NCBI GenBank assembly: GCA_013112545.1
Contig: JABFGJ010000003.1
Span: 1-64,000 of the forward strand
DNA: 64,000 bases
Reading direction: 5' to 3'
From: Bacteroidota bacterium
Lineage (GTDB): Bacteria; Bacteroidota; Bacteroidia; Flavobacteriales_E; Vicingaceae
Shown piece by piece: positions 42,601 through 51,290 of the stretch; the first letter of the stretch is position 1, and each line of letters begins with the position of its first letter. Position numbers and translations under genes: made by a program. The notes below the pieces were generated by a model. It saw only the letters and a program-made list of their open reading frames with translations, did no database searches and was not told where the DNA came from.

Positions 42601-42699
42601 AAATTGACGAACAAATTCACGGCTGTTGGAGTCATCTCTTCCAACATTCGCCATTATTGCAAACAATTGCATCAAGGCTTTTAATATCCGTTCACTCAT
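39637..42699 (-). CDS. ABCG-like transporter with N-terminal TerB-like region
   Basis: This 1020-residue protein combines an N-terminal helical region (about 1-140, resembling TerB/tellurite-resistance domains), a linker, an ATPase domain with Walker A GASGAGKST (280-288), signature ISGGQRKRVN and Walker B ILFVDEPTSGL, and then six or more membrane segments with an ABC-2/ABCG arrangement (about 580-780 and a last segment near 985-1005). A long hydrophilic stretch (about 810-970) separates the last membrane helix. This domain order is that of eukaryotic-type white/ABCG half transporters. The substrate is unknown. Confidence 0.8.
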   Translation of the reverse strand: MSERILKALMQLFAIMANVGRDDSNSREFVRQFLEEQLNRDLVNEYLLVYDRYYNEQNKKREGLKARKRTSLNSVKILKICMEINKELTQKQKIYVLVQLLEFIYQNDNDTEQAMEFVDTVADSFNINKTEFNNAKDFVKSEANEIPKYENLLLINNHDKHEGEHFHIKSDKLQGQIHILNIRSVNMFFLKYFGTTETLLNGQIIRPKKTYVLTQGSSIRASNISPIYYSDIINKFLSDSSSEKTSFTIDNITYKFKNGNIGLYPMSLEEESGDLIGIMGASGAGKSTLLNVLNGNYKPTKGSVRINGFDVHEPSNKDKIEGVIGYVSQDDLLIEELTVFQNIFYNAKLCFGDLSDFQIAKLTFKILHSLGLYETRHLKVGSPLEKTISGGQRKRVNIGLELIREPSILFVDEPTSGLSSRDSENIMDLLKELTLRGKLIFVVIHQPSSDIFKMFDKLIILDTGGHLIYNGNPVDAIVYFKKQIQQANAVESECIQCGNVNPEQIFNIIESKILDEYGNQTDKRRVKPKEWSKKYKEANKSNHQDVEVNTNPPISNLKIPNAWKQFLVFIKRDVLSKLTNKQYLLINFLEAPVLGFILSFIIKYSSADSTNVDGYIFRLNENLTAYIFMSVIVALFLGLTVSAEEIIRDRKILKREKFLNLSKGSYLFSKIFIMFTVSAIQVLTFVLVGNTVLEIKGMYFEYWLILFSVSCFANMLGLNISSSFDSAVTIYILIPFLIIPQLLLSGVIVKFDKLNPVITIQKKVPMAGEIMASKWAFEALSVNQFKNNKFNQQFYFIDKDLKNASFKKNFWLTRIKDKLNFIIRNKKNTEAQEELNNAYLLLANEFSKENEQNSQIQFPDIESLTVENMSEEQLSAISDYINELSDYYIDKYNHYSDVKDELLIKLNKTDEDKALFIKMKNEYTNESLENLLTNKNDLDKIIEWDNELIQRADPIYKDPIGFRAHFLAPSKKLFGTNITTFSANLLVLWFFSIVLAITLYYDVLRKLLDFIGNLFNKKSY

Positions 42700-42746
42700 T
42701 TATTTGTTATTAAAGTATTTTAAAAATGGCTATGAAAGTAATAAAA

Positions 42747-42777
42747 AAAAGCAGGATAACTAAAAGTTCCTGCTTTT
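42747..42777 (-). terminator. Terminator of the 42.8-45.9 kb minus-strand genes
   Basis: AAAAGCAGGA (42747-42756) pairs with TCCTGCTTTT (42768-42777), 20 bases beyond the stop of the small secreted protein; the T-run follows on the minus strand. Confidence 0.75.
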
Positions 42778-42797
42778 CATCTATAAAAATATCGTGT

Positions 42798-43223
42798 TTA
42801 TGGTTTAAAACCTACTAGTAATACTGCACAACCAGAATTTACTTTTTCAAGATTTAAATTGCCTTCTACTATCACATCTAAAGTAGATTCCACTTCAAAA
42901 TCCCAATAAGGAGAAACTTCATAATCTTTATTAGTAAATAATTCGTTCATTTCTTCGTCAAGCACTCTAAAAATTAAGTTTCCATTCGATAATCCACTGC
43001 AGGCGCTAAAACGATATACACTACCGCCATATAATGTTAAATGAAATTCAGCAGTTTGCTCTTCAAATAATAAAGCTCTGTATTCTTGACCGTCAGAAAG
43101 ATAGTTTTTACTAAAATTTTGGCTGCAAATGCTAGCTATTGTATCACATTGCGCCTGTGTTTCATTTATGTTTGCAAGACATAATAAAATAGTAGCGCTA
43201 ATCAATATTGTTAATTTTTTCAT
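42798..43223 (-). CDS. Small secreted protein, unknown function
   Basis: This 141-residue protein has a signal peptide (1-24, ending TQA). The mature part has four Cys (CDTIASIC near the start, CSGLS, and SGCAVLL near the end) that could form two disulfides. It is predicted beta-rich: AEFHLTLYGGSVYRF, GNLIFRVLDEE. I recognise no family. It lies 10 bases after the lipoprotein gene and probably belongs to the same transcript, ended by the hairpin at 42747. Confidence 0.6.
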   Translation of the reverse strand: MKKLTILISATILLCLANINETQAQCDTIASICSQNFSKNYLSDGQEYRALLFEEQTAEFHLTLYGGSVYRFSACSGLSNGNLIFRVLDEEMNELFTNKDYEVSPYWDFEVESTLDVIVEGNLNLEKVNSGCAVLLVGFKP

Positions 43224-43233
43224 CTAGTTCTTA

Positions 43234-44157
43234 TTAAATAATGCTTGATCTAATTTCGCTGATCTTATCTGAAATTGTTTTTAATTGGGCTTCAGTCATC
43301 ACCACCGTTGACTTACTTTTTATTATGGTTGTTTTAGTATTCGGATTTGTTTCTGGCTCTACATAAGTGTATTCATAATTTATTCCAGAATAAATATCTT
43401 TTAATTCATTCAATTGATTAATCAAGCTTGCCACTTCTTCTTTGTCTTGATAAGGCAACAATAAATTAATTAAGTTTTTAATGGTGATTTTTTGTTCGCC
43501 TATTCTATTTTTTAGAGCTTCAGATTTAGTTGACTTAGCAAGGGTAGAAGCAAAGTGTAAGGTTTCTATCCAACCTCCTGCTAAGATTAAAACTCCAATG
43601 TCATCTTGCTTGCTGTTTTTTAAATACTGATCTGCCGATTTAAAAGCATCGGAAACCATCGCTAATAAGGAGTCTTGATTTCCAATATTGGCTTCAAATC
43701 GTTGCATCATTTTCGCGTTGAATAAGTTAGTGATTCCCAACTCTCCGCTTATTTTTTTAGTTATTGCTACATAAGAAATTGCATCTTCTGTATTGTCAAA
43801 AATTGTAGCGTATCCAAGGTCTGCACCGTATATGCCCAAGTTTAAGGCTTTTGCACTTTTTGTTGCGTATTTACTTGCATTTGCTGTTGGGTTTAAAATA
43901 TCAGCTTGATAGCTTGTGCCAACTTCTTTCAATAAGAATGCAGTTTGAATTGGAGAAGGTATGCTAAAAACCTTTCCGCTAATCTCTAACAATTTAGAGT
44001 TCTTTTCTTTAACAACTTCTTGATTGTCTTGCTTTTCATCTTGCAATTTATTTGATTTTGCAGGATCTTCAGCACAAGAAAACATAAGCGCTGGAGCAAG
44101 TAATAATACCAATACTTGCTTTATATTGAATGAATTGATAATCTTATAGTTCGACAT
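43234..44157 (-). CDS. Predicted lipoprotein, mostly helical
   Basis: This 307-residue protein has a lipoprotein signal: hydrophobic 14-27 and lipobox MFSC with Cys28. The mature protein starts with a Lys/Glu/Asp-rich linker and is then helical (LNLGIYGADLGYATIF, KSADQYLKNSKQDDIGVLILAGGWIETLHFA). The GIYGADLGY and AGGWIETL pattern is seen in Bacteroidota lipoproteins of unknown role. It is in one operon with the small secreted protein downstream. Confidence 0.65.
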   Translation of the reverse strand: MSNYKIINSFNIKQVLVLLLAPALMFSCAEDPAKSNKLQDEKQDNQEVVKEKNSKLLEISGKVFSIPSPIQTAFLLKEVGTSYQADILNPTANASKYATKSAKALNLGIYGADLGYATIFDNTEDAISYVAITKKISGELGITNLFNAKMMQRFEANIGNQDSLLAMVSDAFKSADQYLKNSKQDDIGVLILAGGWIETLHFASTLAKSTKSEALKNRIGEQKITIKNLINLLLPYQDKEEVASLINQLNELKDIYSGINYEYTYVEPETNPNTKTTIIKSKSTVVMTEAQLKTISDKISEIRSSII

Positions 44158-44208
44158 ATTTGTCCTTGATTTTTGAAGTTTATTTTTTGCTTCTGGGCGT
44201 AAAGATAA

Positions 44209-45972
44209 TTAAATATCAAAAATTCGTGTTTTTTTCAATTGAATTCTTAAAATAATTAACGAAATTACCATTATTGCAGCCTCAAATATAGCTTTTTCAA
44301 AATTTAAAAAAATTAAATCTCCTATAAAAAAGAGACAAGCATAAACCATGACTATAGAACTTGCCCAACAAATAAACAAGGGGAGCATCGCTTCTTTTTC
44401 TTCGTTTTTATGTTGAAATGGTTTCCAAGCCCCGTTCGGCCTCACTTTTCGATAAAAATTTTCCAATACCTCACGATTTGTTGGAGCACTGACGAAGGTG
44501 GCTATTAGCCAAGCTATAGTACTGAAAGAAACGGTAAACAAGAAATTTACTGGATAAGCCAATTCTAAACCATAGTTGGCAATGCTATAACCTATAAAAG
44601 GAGCAAGACTTGCCGTAATTTCACTCCAAGCATTAATTCTCCACCAATACCATCTTAAAATAAGCACTAAACCTAATCCTGCTCCACATTCGATTAAAAA
44701 AGTAGCAGCACTGTCAATGCTTTTTATTTGAGTAGTTGCCAATAAGGAAACAAGCATGATAAGAACTGTAAATAAACGAGCTTTTTTAACATAGTCTTTT
44801 TGCTCTTCTTCTTCTGTTTCTTCTTTGGTTTTTTTTAGAAAACGTTTGTATAAGTCGTTGGTTAAATAACTGGCTCCCCAATTTAATTGTGTAGAAATGG
44901 TGCTCATATAAGCAGAAAGAAATGCGACCAACAATAAACCTTTAAGTCCAGCTGGCAGGTAATCTTTCATGGCCATAACAAAACCTTGCCCCGATTCTTC
45001 TATGGGTAAGTCTGGATATAAAACCAAAGCACACAAACCAACTATAATCCATGGCCAAGGACGCAAGCAATAATGCGCTATTTGAAAAAACAAAGTAGCA
45101 AACACCGCATTTTTTTCATCTTTTGCACTCATCATACGCTGGGCAATATAGCCACCTCCGCCTGGTTCAGCACCTGGGTACCAACTGGCCCACCATTGCA
45201 CCAAACTAAAAGTTAAAAATGCGCCAATAGTTACACTGTAAGTTCCGATATTCTCTACAGCCTCTCCTGAGTTTATTTTAGGGAAAAAATCAAATCGCCA
45301 AGCTGGAAGTTGTGCTTTTAGCCCAGAAATTCCACCTACTTTGTCTGTATTTAAAACCACAATCGCTAAGATAATGCAGCCTGCCATGGCAATAAAAAAC
45401 TGAACGGTATCGGTTATGGCTACTCCTTTTAATCCGGATAAGGTAGCATAGAATGCCACAATTAACATGGCTGCAGCGATATAGTATATCAGCTGATTAT
45501 CTGGAATATCAAAAAATACTTTTAAAATGGAGGCAAGTGCAGCATTCACCCAACCTATGACAATGGCGTTTAGAAAAATGCCCATGTAAACGGATTTGAA
45601 TCCTCTTAAAAAACTTGCTGGTTTTCCACTATACCTGATTTCAACAAATTCCAATTCGGTTACAATTTCTGCTCTTCGCCAAAGTTTTGCAAAAAAGAAA
45701 GTAGTCAACATGCCGCCAATCAACATATTCCACCAAAGCCAGTTTCCAGAAACTCCATGCTGTGCAACTTTTTCTGTAACCCAAAGAGGCGTGTCGGCAG
45801 CAAATGTGGTTGCCACCATCGAAATACCTGCAATGTACCAAGGTAACTTTCGCCCGCCTAAAAAGAAATCGCTTAAACTCTTACTCGCTTGGTTTTTGTA
45901 GTACAAACCGATTCCTAAAGACATCAGTAAATATGCGGCAATAATTATCCAATCGACGGGTGCTAATTCCAT
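44209..45972 (-). CDS. Sodium:solute symporter family protein
   Basis: This 587-residue protein has about 13-14 membrane segments of the LeuT-fold SSS family. Family marks are SLSDFFLGGRKLPWYIAGISMVAT (about 32-55), GWVNAALASILKVFF in the substrate region and AYMSTISTQLNWGASYLTNDLYKRF (about 355-380), with Ser/Thr residues that bind sodium. The solute could be a sugar or organic acid; the sequence does not settle it. It is upstream of the lipoprotein gene on the same strand with a 51-base gap, so it could lead that operon. Confidence 0.88.
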   Translation of the reverse strand: MELAPVDWIIIAAYLLMSLGIGLYYKNQASKSLSDFFLGGRKLPWYIAGISMVATTFAADTPLWVTEKVAQHGVSGNWLWWNMLIGGMLTTFFFAKLWRRAEIVTELEFVEIRYSGKPASFLRGFKSVYMGIFLNAIVIGWVNAALASILKVFFDIPDNQLIYYIAAAMLIVAFYATLSGLKGVAITDTVQFFIAMAGCIILAIVVLNTDKVGGISGLKAQLPAWRFDFFPKINSGEAVENIGTYSVTIGAFLTFSLVQWWASWYPGAEPGGGGYIAQRMMSAKDEKNAVFATLFFQIAHYCLRPWPWIIVGLCALVLYPDLPIEESGQGFVMAMKDYLPAGLKGLLLVAFLSAYMSTISTQLNWGASYLTNDLYKRFLKKTKEETEEEEQKDYVKKARLFTVLIMLVSLLATTQIKSIDSAATFLIECGAGLGLVLILRWYWWRINAWSEITASLAPFIGYSIANYGLELAYPVNFLFTVSFSTIAWLIATFVSAPTNREVLENFYRKVRPNGAWKPFQHKNEEKEAMLPLFICWASSIVMVYACLFFIGDLIFLNFEKAIFEAAIMVISLIILRIQLKKTRIFDI

Positions 45973-46074
45973 TTCATTTATTTGGTTTCAAAGGAAAGAA
46001 AAAGCAAGTATTATTTTATTTATGAAAAAGTGAATTATGAACATTGAGAATTGAATAAGAAAGTCTGGTTTGAT

Positions 46075-46082
46075 TAAGTTTG
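46075..46082 (+). promoter_or_regulatory. Possible -7 box for the methyltransferase gene
   Basis: TAAGTTTG fits TAnnTTTG, with TTG at 46051-46053 at a loosely acceptable spacing. It is only four bases before the ATG, so it would imply a leaderless message or is a chance match. Confidence 0.3.
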
Positions 46083-46086
46083 CAAC

Positions 46087-47613
46087 ATGGCAGAATCGAA
46101 AGACAATCAAGAAGAAAAAAAAGGCGGTGATATATTCAAAAGATTGAATATTCGGAAAAGAGCTGAGGGAGAATCTAAGCCAGAGAAAAAAGAGTATAAG
46201 AAAGAAAGCGAAGATTCTACTTCGGATGATACTCCAAGATTTGAAAAAAAGGTGTTTAAACCTAAAGGAAGACCTGCTTCTGAAGAGAAGCATTCGAAGT
46301 TTAGTAAAAAAACTTTTAAGCCAAAGGAAAGACCAATTTCAGATGAAAAAAAATCGGATTTCCGCGAAAAAGCCTTTAAGCCAAAAGAAAGAAAAGTCGC
46401 CGAATCTGCGATTAAGTCGAAACCATTAGTTCAAAACGAAGCAAAATCATTGCCTGATGGTAAATTCTATTTGGTTGCTATTTGCATGCAAAACTTGGAA
46501 CAAGAGTTAGAGCAAGAATTAATTGCCATTGGAGCTACAAACATAGAAGTGCAAAAAAGAGCAGTTCGTTTTTTAGCCGACTTAGAAGTGATGTACAAAG
46601 CAAACATTTGGTTGAGAACGGCTATTAAAGTATTGAAACCTTTATTTCACTTTAAAGCGAACAATACAGATGAACTTTATGCTGGCGCAATGGATATTGC
46701 TTGGGAGTCGGTTTTTTCAAAAGATAAAACCTTCTCTATCGATTTTTCTGTTTATTCCGAAAATTTCACACATAGTCAGTTTGCGGCTTTGCGATTAAAA
46801 GATGCCATTGTCGATCGATTCAGAAAACAGGGAATTGATAGACCTAATGTAGCTAGAGAAGAGCCAGATGTTCGGATTCATTTGCACATCAATGGAGATC
46901 AAGTGAATTTATCGCTAGATAGTTCTGGCGAGCCATTGTTTAAAAGAGGCTATCGCCGAGAAATGCACTTTGCACCAATCAACGAGTGTTTAGCAGCAGG
47001 TTTAATCCTCAAAACTGGTTGGAAAGGCGAATCGGATTTCTTAGATCCCATGACAGGTTCTGGCACCATAGCCATAGAAGCTGCAATGATTGCCTGTAAT
47101 ATTCCAGCCAACTTTAGTCGAACTTTTTTTGCATTTGAAAATTGGGAAGATTATGATCAAGCTTTGCTTTCAAAAGTACTGAGAGAAGCACAAGCCGAAT
47201 TTAGACCTTTAAAGCACAAAATATATGCTCGTGAAACTCAATCGAACAACATTCGGGCAGCTCGAATCAACATCAATGCGGCTAATATGCGCAAGCACAT
47301 TATTTTAGAGCAAGAAGATTTTTTCAAAGCTGAAAAGCCAGCAGAAAGTGGAATAATTATCATGAACCCTCCTTATGGTGAACGCCTTGAGATTCAAGAA
47401 GGAATGCCAGATTTTTATTCTAAAATTGGCTCAACCTTAAAACACGAATACAGCGGTTGGTCGGCTTGGATAATTTCTTCAGAAATAGAAGCCTTTCACA
47501 GTATCGCCTTGAAACCAAGTCACAAAATACCGATGTTGAACGGAAAACTTGATTGCCAATTTAGAGGTTATGATTTATTTGATGGCACTTTAAAAGAGAA
47601 AAAAGCAAATTAA
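46087..47613 (+). CDS. THUMP-domain rRNA methyltransferase, RlmL-like
   Basis: This 508-residue protein has a basic, low-complexity N-terminal extension (about 1-115, Lys/Glu/Ser/Pro-rich with repeated FKPKERP-like units), then a THUMP RNA-binding domain and a Rossmann SAM domain with FLDPMTGSGTIAIEAA (about 320-335) and the catalytic NPPYGERL (about 425-432). RlmL methylates guanine N2 in 23S rRNA (G2445 in E. coli). The E. coli protein is a fusion with RlmK; here only the RlmL half is present. The extension looks disordered and may bind RNA. Confidence 0.85.
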   Translation: MAESKDNQEEKKGGDIFKRLNIRKRAEGESKPEKKEYKKESEDSTSDDTPRFEKKVFKPKGRPASEEKHSKFSKKTFKPKERPISDEKKSDFREKAFKPKERKVAESAIKSKPLVQNEAKSLPDGKFYLVAICMQNLEQELEQELIAIGATNIEVQKRAVRFLADLEVMYKANIWLRTAIKVLKPLFHFKANNTDELYAGAMDIAWESVFSKDKTFSIDFSVYSENFTHSQFAALRLKDAIVDRFRKQGIDRPNVAREEPDVRIHLHINGDQVNLSLDSSGEPLFKRGYRREMHFAPINECLAAGLILKTGWKGESDFLDPMTGSGTIAIEAAMIACNIPANFSRTFFAFENWEDYDQALLSKVLREAQAEFRPLKHKIYARETQSNNIRAARININAANMRKHIILEQEDFFKAEKPAESGIIIMNPPYGERLEIQEGMPDFYSKIGSTLKHEYSGWSAWIISSEIEAFHSIALKPSHKIPMLNGKLDCQFRGYDLFDGTLKEKKAN

Positions 47614-47649
47614 ACTTTACCTTTAATTTCTCAAATACAATTTACAAGC

Positions 47650-48621
47650 ATGAAAAAAATTGCAGTATTTACTTCAGGTGGTGATGCTCCAGGCATGAAC
47701 GCTTGTATTCGTGCAGTGGTTAGAACAGCTCGATACAATGAATTGGAAGTTGTTGGAATTATTCGAGGATATGAAGGAATGATAACTGCTGATTTTTTGC
47801 CGATGAACTCTTCATCGGTTAGCAATATTATTCAACGTGGAGGCACGATTTTAAAAAGTGCAAGAAGCAAAGAGTTTAGAACTCTAGAAGGTAGAGCGAA
47901 AGCAGCTGAAAATCTAAGAAATGCAGGAATAGAAGGGCTTGTTGTTATAGGAGGAGATGGAAGTTTTACGGGTGCAAAAATATTTTATGAAGAGCATGGC
48001 TTTCCAACCATTGGAGTGCCCGGAACGATAGATAATGATTTATTCGGAACGGATAATACCATCGGATACGATACGGCAATCAACACGGTAGTAGAAGCTG
48101 TGGATAAGATTAGAGACACAGCCGATGCCCACGATCGCTTGTTTTTTGTAGAAGTGATGGGAAGAGATGCGGGTTTTATCGCCTTGCGTTCTGGAATAAG
48201 TGTTGGTGCAGAAGCAATTTTAGTTCCTGAAACAGAAACCTACATCGACCAATTGATTGAAAAACTCAGAAAAGGTTGGGAAAGACAAAAAAGCAGCAGT
48301 ATTATTATTGTGGCTGAAGGAGATGATTCAGGAGGTGCTTATGAAGTTGCTGAAAAAGTGAAAGCAAGGTTTAAGCATTATGAAACCAAAGTAACGGTAT
48401 TGGGTCATGTGCAGCGTGGTGGAAGCCCAACTGCGGCTGACCGTGTGTTGGCAAGTCAGTTAGGCAAAGCAGCTGTGGATGCTTTATTGGCTGGCAGAAA
48501 AAATGAAATGGTCGGTTTGATTAATCGAAAAATCGCTTTTACTCCTTTTGAGAAAGCCATAAAACACAACCATCAAATCAACCGAGAATTATTAAACTTG
48601 GCAGATGTCCTCTCGATGTAA
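47650..48621 (+). CDS. pfkA: ATP-dependent 6-phosphofructokinase
   Basis: PfkA phosphorylates fructose 6-phosphate in glycolysis. The 323-residue protein has the ATP/active-site loops GGDAPGMNACIRAVVR (10-25), GGDGSFTGA (about 102-110) and GTIDNDLFGTD with the catalytic Asp, and EVMGRDAGF and LGHVQRGG for substrate binding. Length and motifs are standard for the ATP-dependent bacterial enzyme; G at the position after the GGDG turn also favours ATP over PPi. The priA start follows the stop without a gap. Confidence 0.94.
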   Translation: MKKIAVFTSGGDAPGMNACIRAVVRTARYNELEVVGIIRGYEGMITADFLPMNSSSVSNIIQRGGTILKSARSKEFRTLEGRAKAAENLRNAGIEGLVVIGGDGSFTGAKIFYEEHGFPTIGVPGTIDNDLFGTDNTIGYDTAINTVVEAVDKIRDTADAHDRLFFVEVMGRDAGFIALRSGISVGAEAILVPETETYIDQLIEKLRKGWERQKSSSIIIVAEGDDSGGAYEVAEKVKARFKHYETKVTVLGHVQRGGSPTAADRVLASQLGKAAVDALLAGRKNEMVGLINRKIAFTPFEKAIKHNHQINRELLNLADVLSM

Positions 48622-51111
48622 ATGAGTGAAAGAGAAACAAAATTCGTTGAAGTTATTATGCCTTTGGCATTGCCAAACACCTTTAGTTATCGTGTTCCAC
48701 ATGAGTGGAATGATGCGATTTTAGTAGGGCAACGAGTGATTGTTCAATTTGGATTTAAAGGCAATAAACAATATTCTGCCATTGTAGCCAAAGTACATCA
48801 AACTCCTCCCGAAGCTTATGAAGCAAAATACATTGAGGCGATTTTAGATGAAAATCCGATTTTACATCCCATTCAACTAAAATTTTGGGAATGGATTAGC
48901 GATTATTACATGGCGCATATTGGCGATGTCATGGTGACTGCTTTGCCAGGTGGTTTACGATTGGCGAGTGAAACTAGGGTTTTACTTCATCCCGAATATC
49001 AGCAAGTAGTTGAAGATTTGTTGGACGATGAATATTTGGTAGTAGAAGCGCTTGAGTTGCGGAATGTATTGGATTTAGATGAAATTTCTCAAATCCTTGG
49101 AATTAAGCATGTTCAACCCAAAATAAAAGCCTTAATCGAAAAAAAAGCGATTATGGTGGAAGAGGAAATAAAGCAGCGCTACAAACCCAAACTAATCGCT
49201 TATGTTAAGCTAACCAAGCAAGCTGAGCAAGAAGAAAATCTAAAAAAGATATTTGACGAAATAGAAAAAGCACCTCGCCAGTTAGAGCTGTTGATGACTT
49301 ATATTCAAATGAGTTCACGCTATTCTAGTTCGCCAAAAGAGGTTAAGAAAATAGACTTGCAAAAGGCCAGCAATTCAACTTCGTCTTTGGTAAATGAATT
49401 GGTAAAAAAGGAAATTTTTGAAGTCTATGAAGTAGAGGCTGGTCGAATTGATTTGGAATCGGCTTCCAATCCAATTAAAGAATTAAGCGAAGATCAAGAA
49501 AAAGCCTATGCCGAAATCAATACTGCTTTTGAAAGCAAAGATGTTGTTTTATTGCATGGGGTAACTTCATCTGGTAAAACAGAAGTATATATCAAGTTGA
49601 TAAAAGAGGCCGTTGAAAGGGGAGAGCAAGTTTTGTACTTATTGCCCGAAATTGCACTTACTACTCAGATTGTAAGACGCTTGCAATTGGTTTTTGGAGA
49701 ACGAGTTTGTGTGTATCACTCTCGGTTCAATGAAAATGAACGGGTGGAAGTTTGGAACAATGTGCTGAAATTTAATCCAGGACATTATGAGGATTTTCAA
49801 ATTGTATTGGGTGCAAGATCTGCTTTGTTTTTGCCTTTTTCCAAATTAGGGCTTGTCATTGTTGACGAGGAACATGAAAATACTTTTAAGCAATACGACC
49901 CTTCGCCAAGGTATCAGGCTAGAGATGCTTCCATAGTTTTGGCTGGGATGCATGGTGGAAAAGTCGTTTTGGGTTCAGCCACTCCCTCTGTAGAATCATA
50001 CCGAAATGCGCAAGAAGGAAAATTTGCTTTGGTAAATTTGAATAAACGATTTGGAGGAGTTCAATTGCCCGAAATTTTGTGTGCCGACGTGAAAGAAGCA
50101 AGCAAACGGAAAAAGATGAATTCGCATTTTACACCGGAATTGCTGAAAATGATGCAAGACCATTTAGAGGACAAAAAGCAAATCATACTTTTTCAAAATA
50201 GAAGAGGATATTCACCCATTTTAATGTGCGAAACTTGTGGAAATGCGCCGCAATGTGTGAATTGTGATGTGAGTTTAACCTATCATAAATACAAGCGGGA
50301 ATTGAATTGCCATTATTGCGGACACCATACGGCATTACCCAAAGTTTGCCCTTCTTGCGGAGATACTAATTTGCAAGTCAAAGGATTTGGGACAGAAAAG
50401 ATAGAAGAAGAATTGGCCATTTATTTACCCCAAGCAAAAATTGCTCGCATGGATTTAGATACCACTAGAGCTAAAAAGGCTTATCATCGAATTATCAATG
50501 CTTTTGAAGATAAAGAAATTGATATTTTGGTAGGAACTCAAATGGTTACCAAGGGATTGGATTTTGAAAATGTGGGTTTGGTGGGCGTTTTAAATGCGGA
50601 CAACATGCTGCATTTTCCCGACTTTAGAGCATTTGAACGCTCCTATCAATTGATGGCGCAAGTATCGGGTAGGGCAGGTAGAAAAGGAAAAAGAGGACAG
50701 GTTTTAATTCAGACTTACAATCCAAACCATCAGATTATTCGCCAAGTGATTGATAATGATTATTTGGGCATGTATAAAAACGAATTGATAGACCGCAGAA
50801 ATTTTCATTATCCGCCTTTTTATCGCTTGATTAAATTGACTTTAAAACACCGTGATGAGAAAATCCTTTTTGCAGGAGCAAATCATTTAACGAGTGTTTT
50901 AAGAGAAAAATTTGGAACAAGAATCCTTGGCCCTGAAGCGCCTGGAATTGCCAGAGTTCGCAATTTTTACCATCAAAATATTTTATTGAAGATTGAAAAA
51001 GAAGCTTCGATCAAAAAGAGCAAATCTCTTTTAAAAATGGCAATTCAAGATTTTGCAATTCACTCGGCTTATAAATCCATCCGCGTGGTGATTGATGTAG
51101 ATCCTTTGTAG
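48622..51111 (+). CDS. priA: Primosomal replication protein N' (PriA helicase)
   Basis: PriA restarts collapsed replication forks and loads the primosome. The 829-residue protein has an N-terminal DNA-binding part, Walker A GVTSSGKT (313-320), a DEEH box (VIVDEEHENTF), and the zinc-binding Cys cluster inserted in the helicase core (CETCG, CVNCD, CHYCG, CPSCG; about 535-582), followed by the motif VAQVSGRAGRKGK. The start ATG follows the pfkA stop directly. Together with recG at the other end of the window, two fork-repair helicases are present, though not linked. Confidence 0.95.
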   Translation: MSERETKFVEVIMPLALPNTFSYRVPHEWNDAILVGQRVIVQFGFKGNKQYSAIVAKVHQTPPEAYEAKYIEAILDENPILHPIQLKFWEWISDYYMAHIGDVMVTALPGGLRLASETRVLLHPEYQQVVEDLLDDEYLVVEALELRNVLDLDEISQILGIKHVQPKIKALIEKKAIMVEEEIKQRYKPKLIAYVKLTKQAEQEENLKKIFDEIEKAPRQLELLMTYIQMSSRYSSSPKEVKKIDLQKASNSTSSLVNELVKKEIFEVYEVEAGRIDLESASNPIKELSEDQEKAYAEINTAFESKDVVLLHGVTSSGKTEVYIKLIKEAVERGEQVLYLLPEIALTTQIVRRLQLVFGERVCVYHSRFNENERVEVWNNVLKFNPGHYEDFQIVLGARSALFLPFSKLGLVIVDEEHENTFKQYDPSPRYQARDASIVLAGMHGGKVVLGSATPSVESYRNAQEGKFALVNLNKRFGGVQLPEILCADVKEASKRKKMNSHFTPELLKMMQDHLEDKKQIILFQNRRGYSPILMCETCGNAPQCVNCDVSLTYHKYKRELNCHYCGHHTALPKVCPSCGDTNLQVKGFGTEKIEEELAIYLPQAKIARMDLDTTRAKKAYHRIINAFEDKEIDILVGTQMVTKGLDFENVGLVGVLNADNMLHFPDFRAFERSYQLMAQVSGRAGRKGKRGQVLIQTYNPNHQIIRQVIDNDYLGMYKNELIDRRNFHYPPFYRLIKLTLKHRDEKILFAGANHLTSVLREKFGTRILGPEAPGIARVRNFYHQNILLKIEKEASIKKSKSLLKMAIQDFAIHSAYKSIRVVIDVDPL

Positions 51112-51290
51112 GGAGGGGTTTATATGTGTGTCTTATTGATTCTTAATTAGGTTAGCGAAGTATTGGTTTTGTGAGAAACTCCCCTTTAAAAAAGAGAGTT
51201 AAATCAATATTAAAAGAGGGTTTAATGATTCACATTTATTAAAACTCTCGGCTTGTACAATGAATACTAACGTTATAATATGCTTTTCCA

